From contig NC_086351.1 in NCBI RefSeq assembly GCF_036324505.1, positions 1,308,501 to 1,372,500 on the forward strand: a DNA stretch of 64,000 nt, read 5' to 3'. This document shows, in pieces, positions 56,503 to 64,000 of the stretch. Numbering within the stretch: position 1 is the stretch's first letter; each line of letters opens with the position of its first letter. This stretch comes from Eleginops maclovinus (taxonomy: Eukaryota > Chordata > Actinopteri > Perciformes > Eleginopidae). The notes under the pieces were generated by a model. It saw only the letters and a list, made by a program, of their open reading frames with translations. It did no database searches and had not been told where the DNA came from. A program made the position numbers and the translations under genes.

Positions 56503-57208
56503 CGCTACAGTCGTTCTGTTGAGTCCTCTCTGACTTGCTGACGATCAAGTGTTGCTTTAATTAAAACTCTGGACATCGCAATAGGAGAAGTGGTTGTTTC
56601 TTCTGCTTTCTCACAGTCCATCTCACAGCCTTCGAATGACCACTTCCGCTTTTGCTCAAGAAGTTCATTTGCATAACATGACGTGACTGTGCAAGGACCT
56701 TAGACATGAATAGCATGTTCTTCTTACATGGAAATGTGATCTTCCATAAAAGGCAAGATTACAAAGGGTGCTCGTGCAGAAAGGGGGGGGGGGGGTTGTT
56801 GATAAGTATCTTTGAGCTTTAGGTGTTTGCTCACTATCAGATAACTGGATGCATGGTACACAAATGAAGGCGGCCACAGTGGCTTAATGATGGAAATTAT
56901 AGACTCACTTTATCACACTTATTAATACACTCAATATGATCATAAAATAAAGGTCGTAGACAGAAAGTCCGATGTGTCTTTACTTTAGGTTTGTTTTAGA
57001 GCTCCTAGCTTAACGAGTTCCTGATACAGATGTGAACAGAGATCTCTCCATGAGACTATAACCAGGGTTTTCTTTTTCACAGTCTCTGCCATTTACACAT
57101 TTCTTCTGTTCTAGGATTTATCCCACACCAGTTGTTTGCACGGCTTTGCCTATTAGATCTTAAACTGAAATAAGTTCATGTTTATTTCGATTGAACTAAC
57201 AAATATAC

Positions 57209-57420
57209 TGCCAGGCCACAAAAAAGTCCCCAGCCTGTGGGGGGCCATGCTATGATCTGGGGGGCTGCAGTTGGTCTGGTCTAGGTTCAGCAACGTGCTC
57301 AAAGAATGAGGTCAGCTGACTCCCTGAATATACTGAATGACCAGGTTATTCCATCCATGGGTTTCTTCTTCCCTGATGGCACGGGCATGTTCCAAGAGGA
57401 CAATGCCAGGATCCATCGGG
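57209..57420 (+). mobile_element. Tc1-like transposase fragment
   Basis: The frame reads GHAMIWG, then [20 protein letters not shown] and [19 protein letters not shown]. The (F/I)FQxDNAxxH stretch holds the second catalytic Asp of the DDE/D Tc1 family. At least one in-frame stop lies between the two parts, and the third catalytic residue is missing because sequence changes after 57420. Confidence 0.7.
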
Positions 57421-58036
57421 GTGGGGGTGGGGGTCGGACACAGGGGCAGAGGCAACGGCGAGGGAACTCCGGAGGACGACGAGGTAGCTCCGGAGGCCGG
57501 AGACAGGGGCAGAGACAGGGCCGTAGAGCATGGCGGGGGAACTCGGGAGGACAACGAGGCAGCTCAGAAGGACAGCCTGGAAGGTGGTGAGACAGCTCCA
57601 GAGGACCGGCTGGAGGACGGCAGGCTGTAGGACGGGCTGTCAGAGCACAAGTCGGCAGGACATGAGCTGTTGTCGGCGGGACCCCGGTTGGGACTGGCGT
57701 CTGGGGTACACCAGAAGAGGCAGGAGATGGCTTCGGCGGGACCCCCAAAGAGGTAGGAGGTGGTTTCGGCGGGACCCTCTGTATTAATGGCATAGGTGGG
57801 ACCACCAACAGGACATGAACTAGAGTCGGCAGGACAGGAGCTTGAGTCGGCGGGACCCCCGACGGGACATGAGCTTGAGTCGGCGGGACCCCCAGTGGGA
57901 CATGAGCTTGAGTTGGCGGGATCCCTGGTGGGGGCAGGTGATGGCATCGGCAGGACCCCCGACGGAGCAAGTGCCACAAATACTCCACAAGAGCATCCTC
58001 AAAAAGTACTGCTGGGTCCATTTTTGGTTGTTGTAC
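57421..58036 (-). mobile_element. Retroelement internal fragment with proline-rich repetitive frame
   Basis: Directly inside the LTR at 58037, the minus strand opens with an ATG reading MDPAVLFEDALVEYLWHLL, then a long proline-rich low-complexity stretch with an 11-residue repeat (GVPPTQAHVP-type, 33-bp units at about 57795-57930). Position next to an LTR suggests a decayed gag-like region. No nucleocapsid, protease or polymerase motif is visible. Confidence 0.4.
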
Positions 58037-58437
58037 TGTCGGGGTTGGGGAAATAGGACCCAAGTGCAGTCAAACAAAGGGAGGCAGGTAGGGGTCCAAA
58101 CAAAAGGCGAGCTTTATTCAATTCAAAGCTGTACTTTCAACCAAGAAAAACCTCACCTAGACTAACCAGGGGACACGGGGACACCAGGAACAGGAGCAGA
58201 CAGAAGGACGGACAGGAACAGGCAGGTAACATGGACTAGACCAGGTGGGAAACGACGACAACCGAACAAGGAACAAGACACAGCTGGAGAGGGGAGGAGA
58301 AACACAGGGGCAACAGGTGAACACAATGACATAATCAGGCACAGGAGGGAAACGCAGACAGGAAGTGAAGCTAAACATGACACAAGAGGGGAAACATTTC
58401 AAAATAAAACAGGAAACACAAAACAAGGATCAGGACA
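58037..58437 (-). mobile_element. Gypsy-type LTR
   Basis: On + it reads TGTCGGGGTTGGGGAAATAG through GGATCAGGACA, the reverse complement of the same LTR family as 49798-50240. No target duplication is found, as expected if the lower side is internal retroelement sequence. Confidence 0.75.
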
Positions 58438-60189
58438 TTCAGTTAGTCTTTGACGAAATGAAATAAACTTTTCTTTTTGTACTTTTGTGTCGAGTCGTGC
58501 AGATGAGTCACGTTCCTGAAATATGTTGCAGCTGTTACAGAAGAATGAAGTAGTTTCTACCTGAATACTGTTAGGTATCTGGTGAGTTTCTTCATCACCT
58601 GTAACAATCTAACAAATATAGTAAGTGGAGTGGAAGTATAAAGTAGTAAGAAATAGAAAATACTCAGTAAAGTAAAGTTCATCAAAAATGGCTGCTGGAT
58701 CTGGAGGGCGGTCTGAAGGGACAAAGTGTTTGTCATTGTTCTCTTTCATCTTGCTCGTCGACGTTGTCAGTCAGTTTGAATCGAGCCAAATATGGTCAAA
58801 GCTGTTCGAGAAGTTGTAACACGTCAGACTCTGAGGAACATTAAAACATGGTATCATAACCTCAGAGCAGAAGTTCAGAGAAGAGCGTCCCATCAGAGCA
58901 GACGCTCTCCCATCAGCCTCAGGACTGCAGCAGGACTCCAACCTTTCTCCAGGATGAACAGAAGAGCACAGCAGGAAATGGGTATTTGAATATATTCTAA
59001 TTTGAATGTGTGAGAGTAAAGCGCTCTGTACGGTGTTTGTTACGTCTACATGTTGTGCTATTGATAATGTTTCTGATGCTTGACCACATCTTAGCAACAA
59101 AGGGTTTCAAATACCAACATTTATATCAAATCTGATCTTTAAAAGTATGATCTTTGTTTGTTTGTCGTCAGGTTTTTAGTTTCAGCAGAAAGATATGTGT
59201 TTGTGATGTTAGAAAAGAAGTCAGCGTGAGAACCAAACCGTTCTCTGAGTGGTTTTTAGTTCTGCTTTAGCTTTTTGGTTTTTTTTACCTGAGATGATGT
59301 TTTGCTTTGAGTTAGAATTATCAGAATATTTCAACTAAATTTAAACTTTACAAGGTTCTCAGTTTCCTGTGTATAAGTACAGTGGTGATTTCTGCTTCTG
59401 ATGCTTTACAGTATGGCAAAGTATTTTATAAGTTTGAGTTTTATTGTGAAATCCACGCTTTGTACATTGGCTCTTCCTGTGTGATCAAACTATTCTGGAT
59501 AAAACTGCTTTTAAATATAATCGATGTGTTTGTCTCTCAGAGGAAATTGAAGAAGCAGAAGCTGACTCTGCACCAAAAGGCGCTGTGGATAGACAGAGAA
59601 CCCGTCCAGGTGCGAAATGAACACAGTTAAATGTTGTTAAAGATGAGACTCACTTTAAAATAATGAAGTTAAATGTGCATCAATAAGATATTGTTGTCTG
59701 TATTCATTCAAAGCATATTGGACTGTGAAAGGACGTAGGATAGATCATTTCCCTGAACTCTTATTTTCAGGACAGAGGTCTTTTCCTCTGATAGCCGTGT
59801 GTTGGCTCGTTCTGTTAGCCATCATGGGCCTTCGTATCTACTGTGAGTATCTTCTGTGTGACTTTCACTTCAGCAGTTTGTATTAAATGTGACCCGAAGC
59901 TCTGCAACCAACATTTCCCCTCTCGTTGCTGCCACAACTCTGAAATAGCAGCCTGAAGTGTGTATTTAGGGTGAAGTGTGAGTGAAGGTGTTAGCTCTAT
60001 ATTTTGCACAATGCAGTGGTTTGAACAGTCAGAGCTCCTGTCAGATGTCTACATTATAAAGGAAAGCAGTCGCTCTGCCTGTCATCTCTCCAAATGCAGT
60101 TAGCTCTTTGCTAGCTTGTTGCTGCTGTTGCGAAGTTATATGTCTGTGGCTGACATGTTCCTATGGTTCTCTTATTCAAAGGACAGGTC

Positions 60190-60586
60190 TGTCAGGGTCA
60201 GGGAGGGGTAAAATTAGGACCCAAGTGCAGCACAAGGAGGTGGAATACCAATTTCAGCAAAAAGCGTGCTTTTATTATAAAAAGCCGTTACAAATACAAA
60301 GATGGGAAATCCGGGACATGAAAAATACTTCACTTGGTACGTGAAGGACGACAACGCACTGACTAAGAACACAAGAGAAAGCAGGACTAAATACAAAGAC
60401 ACTAATCACAACACAAGCCACAGCTGGGGAGGGGGGGGCAGAAACAGGAGGGCAACAGGTGACAACAATGAGACAATCAGACACAAGGAAAACCAAAGAC
60501 AGGAAGTAAAAGTACACCAGACACAACGGAGGGAAAACATTTCAAAATAAAACAGGAAACTGAAACACAAAACAAGGGTGTTGACA
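60190..60586 (-). mobile_element. Gypsy-type solo LTR in copy D intron 3
   Basis: On + it runs TGTCAGGGTCAGGGAGGGGT to GTGTTGACA. Middle words (GCAACAGGTGACAACAATGA, AACATTTCAAAATAAAACAG) match the other LTRs in reverse. It is more diverged than the copy at 49798. Confidence 0.75.
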
Positions 60587-60926
60587 GTCAGACGCTCACA
60601 TGTACATACAGTGTTTGTCAGGTGTATCCCCCCCCCCTGTTTATACTGGCCCTGTGCAAAGATGCATTAGAATCTTTATTTTACGACATTTGAAGACTTG
60701 AATAACAAACCGCCGACATCATCATCATCATCATCTTCAGGTAAAGTTTTGAAATATCATCGTGCACAGAACAAGGCAGTTGTTCAGACGTTCATATGTG
60801 CGTCTGACTGTTGTTTTAAGATAGACTCAAACATATGAACCTTTCCTTTAATGTCTATTATGAACATTAAAACACTCAGAGACAAAAGCCTTACAGCCCA
60901 ACCCCCTCCTCTGTCTGTCTCTGTAG

Positions 60927-61118
60927 TGACCTCTGAGCTTTCTGAAAACAACACCAAGCAGACTGCAGAAATCCAAAACTTGAAGTCACGAATCCAGGAG
61001 CTGGAGACCCAGAAGATAACCCTAACACGGCAAATAGAAGACATGGAGACAAACTGGAATAAGCTCAACCTCAGTCGAGCTCAGTGGAGCATCAATGCCT
61101 ATTGCTTGGGAAATAAGG
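60927..61118 (+). CDS. Copy D exon 4: short stalk
   Basis: 192 nt, open. Two heptad blocks (IQNLKSRIQELETQK, LTRQIEDMETNW) lead to NKLNLSRAQWSINAYC. The last 25 codons are almost identical to copies B and C, while the first part is unrelated, which suggests gene conversion or recent exon exchange. Confidence 0.75.
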
Positions 61119-61206
61119 GTATGTTCTGATCCTATTAATGAGGTCACAATTACTATATTTTTACAATGCAGTGATGTTGATTATTGATTGGACTCTGTTG
61201 TTTCAG

Positions 61207-61370
61207 AGAAAACGTGTCAACCTTGTCAGGAACACTGGTTACTCAGTGAGTCCAGCTGCTATGAGTATCATAACCCTTCTTTTTCTAAATGGAAAACCTG
61301 GGATGCAGCTCAGTCAGACTGCAGAGGACAGAGTTCAGATCTGGCTGTGGCACATACTGCTGCTGAAAAG
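61207..61370 (+). CDS. Copy D exon 5: first lectin-domain exon
   Basis: 164 nt, open and in the lectin frame, with the donor GTAAAC conserved. Closest to copies B and C after SKWKTWDAAQSDCR. Confidence 0.78.
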
Positions 61371-61470
61371 GTAAACCCATTAATATGACACCATTTTATA
61401 AGTAACAGTGTTTCTGTAGAGCTGGACATACTTTGAGTCCTTTGGCTATAAAGTGTTTATTAGAGTTTAA

Positions 61471-62540
61471 TGTTTTTACTGTATATATATATAGATTTCA
61501 ACATGTGAACCCATCGTTAAATATCTGTTATGAGCCTGTAAACACCCACAACATCCTCAGAGCCCGACACCGTCCTCTGTCTGTCACTGTCGTTACCTTT
61601 TCCATTTCTGAAAATCAAACCACCTGCAGAAATTCAAAGAGCAAAACAACCACATTAAATCTGAATTTTAGTTGTAGTTTTTTCGAGGGATTTGTTTTTG
61701 TGTTGACCGACAGAACAAAAGCATCCAAGAGAAGCGCTTTTGAAAAAACAGAATTGCATTGTCACTATGATTGAGGAAGATATTGGGTTTTCTTCAGTTG
61801 ATACAGTGAATCATGAGAGAGAACAGAACCAGCTAAAAGAAATCTCAACTCTACTGGCCGTCAATCGCAACCTGACAAATATCATCAACGACTTCAGTTT
61901 TGAGAATCAAGCTAATTGGGATTTAGAAAGCAAGGTCAAACACCTGTCTGCCAGAGTCTGGGAGACAGGTACAACAGGTACTACACCCAACCCTGAGCTG
62001 GAGAGACCCAACCAACCTCTGACAACTCCAAATCAGGCGCAGACGACTGTCCTCTGGAGCTGGATACACCAAACCAGGTGCTGGAGACCCAGAAGAACCA
62101 CGCAGACGACTGTACCCTGGAGCTGGAGACCCAGAAGAACAATGCAGACGACTGTACCCTGGAGCTGGAGACCCAGAAGAACAACGCAGACGACTGTACC
62201 CTGGAGCTAGAGACCCAGAAGAACAACGCAGACGACTGTACCCTGGAGATGGAGACACCAAACCAGGAGCTGGAGACCCAGAAGAACAACTTCACAGAGT
62301 ACAGACAAGAGAATGACGACATGGTGGTAGCTCAACATCAGTCGAGCTTCCTGAAGCATAAGGAGTTGAGGAGGTAGCTCGATGACTATATCACCAGGGC
62401 CTTGCATATTGAATGCAATTATTCATTTCCTAATTATTTGTTCTTTGGGATTTGTTCAAATTGTTTTTCTGCTGCAGGACGACGCTCTTCCTCGTCTTCT
62501 TCTTTACCAGAGATCCAATGTTGAAAATGTACAGATGTGT
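61471..62540 (+). pseudogene. Stalk-like sequence replacing exons 6-7 of copy D
   Basis: At 61594-61640, CTCTGTCTGTCACTGTCGTT followed by TTTCTGAAAATCAAACC and TGCAGAAATTC is a decayed version of the exon 4 start at 60910-60975. A frame at 61740-61985 encodes heptad-like sequence (NQLKEISTLLAVNRNLTNII, SKVKHLSARVWE). The frame then shifts near 62035 into the LETQKNN repeats and ends SFLKHKELRR with a stop at about 62377. It is probably remains of another receptor's stalk exons, and no lectin core was found in it. Confidence 0.5.
62081..62290 (+). repeat. 42-bp coding-type minisatellite (14-residue stalk repeat)
   Basis: Four full units at 62081-62248, each CTGGAGACCCAGAAGAACAA followed by CGCAGACGACTGTACCCTGG and AG, then partial units to about 62290. 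Translation is LETQKNNADDCTLE, exactly two heptads with one Cys. The opening LETQK is the same as in copy D exon 4. Confidence 0.85.
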
Positions 62541-62564
62541 GACATGTGATATTTGTGCTTATGC

Positions 62565-62640
62565 ATGGCCAACAGAGGGCGCTGCCTTACTTCATCTCAA
62601 CAGGAATGCTCCGGGGTCTGCTTCAATAAGGCTGTGATGG
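62565..62640 (+). repeat. 3' flank block of lectin unit, copy D version
   Basis: GGCCAACAGAGGGCGCTGCC through GGTCTGCTTCAATAAGGCTG corresponds to 48411-48480 and 52250-52320. This marks the end of the copy D unit. Confidence 0.65.
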
Positions 62641-62689
62641 GTTTAGTTGTGCAGCTGATTGTTAAACGCTATCTCTCTTTACTCCTAAT

Positions 62690-63780
62690 CAGTGGCGGCT
62701 GGTGGAGTTTTCTCCAGGGGGGGCTATAACTCCAAAATGTATTAAAGACATGTACTAAGGTATCAAACGAGTGTATTTACATCAATGAAAACAACAACAA
62801 CAACAACAACATTATAGATAGATAGAAGTGCAAAGAGAAACAAGTGCGATATACAGAGTATGTGCAGTATATGCAGTTAAGAGTGATTATGTAAAGATAA
62901 GGGCAGTATAAAGAGGTGGGAATAATTGGCATAGTATAAACAGATGTAGTATGAACAAATATACAGATGTGCTGTATTACTATACAGATGGCCAATATAC
63001 ATATATAATAAATATCTATCTATCTCTATATATATCTCTATCTCTCTATCTATCTCTCTGTGAGCAGTGGGATGTGTATGTCTGTTGTCACCAGTGAATA
63101 CATGTGCTGCCATTCATTGTTGGTTTGTCTTTTTCTTGAGAACATCAGTAGGCTTTAAACTATCAGGATGTCAGGCCGTAATATTCAGTCACACTTTCAA
63201 CACCGGCACCAGCAGAGCTCCAGAGTCGGACAGGAAGTGGCATTGAGAGCATTTTGGGGACTAAATCTATGTTGTTGGGGCCTATAAATCCAGTGATGTG
63301 TGACTTTTAAAACCCTCTCAAAGGGCCACTCATTTCTAAGTTATTTAATATTGAATAAATACCATTTAGTGTTCTATTACTGGAACAAGTCTTCATGATA
63401 TCCCCAAAAACAATTTCAACACAAAAATAATAATCGTCACCATTTTCAGTAATTTGTTGTGAATGTATTTTCCCTCTTTGGTCTCTTTTTCCGCCCCTCT
63501 GTCAACTCCCTGCTTCTAGGTTTCATGTCCCTGTTTACAGTTTTGTTAATGTAAAGACTATCCGTATGAAGGGAGCTCAGGTAGCCTATACCTGCCCAGC
63601 GTTTATATTCAGAGCATAGTCTTTACTGCCGTGAGATGGCTTTGAAAGGGACCTGCAGCACTCTGTTGTTCCCATTTCTCTGTCTGTCTTTAAACACGGT
63701 TGAAACAATTTGGGAAGTATCAACATGACATGAGAACACAAGATTAAAAATGTGCCATCTCCACCTCGAAGCAGAAGTCT
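62690..63780. other. Interspersed-repeat-like sequence between copies D and E
   Basis: Contains AGTGGCGGCTGGTGGAGTTT (a frequent fish repeat start), a (CAA)n run at 62789-62810, and CTAT-rich low complexity at 63010-63060. No gene is supported. Confidence 0.4.
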
Positions 63781-63789
63781 ACTAAACCG

Positions 63790-63888
63790 TCACATCAAGC
63801 GAGACACTGTCCTTACAGCTTCAGCAGGACTGCAGCAGGACCTCTGTTCAGGATGAAGGGGAACACTATGAAGGATATGGGTATTATA
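63790..63888 (+). pseudogene. Start of another lectin-like unit (copy E), exon 1 fragment
   Basis: CACATCAAGCGAGACACTGT, then AGGACTGCAGCAGGACCTCT and ATGAAGGATATGG|GTATTA parallels the end of copy D exon 1 (RTAAG...RM...M, donor GTATT). Upstream it differs by a 2-nt gap and an in-frame TAA near 63781, so this exon looks broken. The rest lies beyond the window. Confidence 0.5.
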
Positions 63889-63897
63889 AGAATATTC

Positions 63898-63901
<4 letters not shown>

Positions 63902-63969
<68 letters not shown>
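63902..63969. repeat. (GT)n microsatellite
   Basis: Pure GT tract at the window's end. Confidence 0.97.
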
Positions 63970-63971
<2 letters not shown>

Positions 63972-64000
63972 TTGTAAGTCTCTCCTCCCTCGTTGCATAT

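Larger units (their letters stand above)
52030..57120 (-). repeat. Right arm of large inverted duplication (contains copy C)
   Basis: It matches 43476-49365 in reverse. On its outer side the homology continues to about 57190 with the 5' flank of copy A (39150-39262), which copy B lacks. Copy C therefore preserves the fuller ancestral unit. Confidence 0.85.
58792..61370 (+). pseudogene. Lectin-like receptor copy D, divergent and lacking the last two lectin exons
   Basis: Five exons join in phase: 58792-58981, 59541-59609, 59771-59842, 60927-61118 and 61207-61370. Exon 1 encodes a basic tail (MVKAVREVVTRQTLRNIKTW then YHNL), exon 2 an acidic piece without tyrosine, exon 3 an anchor (FPLIAVCWLVLLAIMGLRIY). 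Exon 4 is a short stalk with IQELETQK and LNLSRAQWSINAYC, and exon 5 has CQPCQEHWLLSESSCYEYH and SSDLAVAHTAAEK. It lacks the ITIM/ITSM tail of B and C; TWYHNL is only loosely similar. Exons 6-7 are missing: homology to B intron 5 ends at about 61470, and other sequence follows. Without them the lectin fold is incomplete. Exons 1-2 rest on splice signals and phase only. Confidence 0.65.

Overview
The window reads as vertebrate nuclear DNA from a ray-finned (teleost, probably percomorph-type) fish. It has split genes with GT/AG introns, very dense (CA/TG)n microsatellites, typical fish interspersed repeats (Gypsy-type solo LTRs, a Penelope-like remnant, a Tc1-like fragment, a tRNA-derived SINE) and fish-like versions of two vertebrate genes. 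No bacterial operon, CRISPR array or rRNA/tRNA gene was seen.

Layout. (1) 1-19.2 kb: the 3' part of a MEF2-family gene on the + strand, best matched to mef2d. Three terminal coding exons (1750-1858, 3089-3251, 14710-15154) are followed by a long repeat-rich 3' UTR that probably ends near 19.15 kb. The introns hold two arrays of a 32-bp minisatellite, a 57-bp minisatellite that grew inside a transposable element, a MITE-like palindrome and long GT/CA tracts. (2) 19.2-28.0 kb: intergenic, with a 380-bp (ATT)n tract, CA repeats and decayed repeats. (3) 28.0-36.6 kb: nestin (nes) on the minus strand, convergent with mef2d. Exon 1 carries the head and most of the rod, exon 2 ends the rod with the intermediate-filament TYR motif, and a very small exon 3 is inferred. 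The huge acidic tail exon ends in the nestin-like GESWSSEGEAV. In mammals MEF2D and NES lie in the same chromosomal neighbourhood, which supports both calls. (4) 36.6-39.1 kb: intergenic, with a truncated LTR.

(5) 39.1-64 kb: a multicopy cluster of type II C-type-lectin-like receptor genes (NK-receptor/ILLR-like). Copy A (39.15-43.46 kb, +) and copy B (43.48-49.36 kb, +) are tandem. Copy C (57.1-52.0 kb, minus) is an inverted duplicate of B across a ~2.7 kb spacer. Copy D (58.8-62.6 kb, +) is a divergent relative, and a fifth copy (E) starts at the window edge. In B and C, exons 1 and 2 encode a cytoplasmic tail with an ITIM (VNYASV) and an ITSM-like motif (TVYGEV). Exon 3 is the membrane anchor, exon 4 a glycosylated coiled-coil stalk, and exons 5-7 a lectin-like domain without Ca-binding EPN/QPD motifs. 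Each copy carries a different lesion: a 1-nt deletion in exon 1 plus lost exons in A; a 1-nt deletion in exon 5 of B; a 1-nt insertion in exon 4 of C; and replacement of exons 6-7 by stalk-like and minisatellite sequence in D. They are either independently dying paralogues or, for the single-base changes, unpolished assembly errors. This cluster is the most notable part of the window.

All calls come from reading the sequence. Paralogue assignment, UTR ends and repeat family names would need database comparison.
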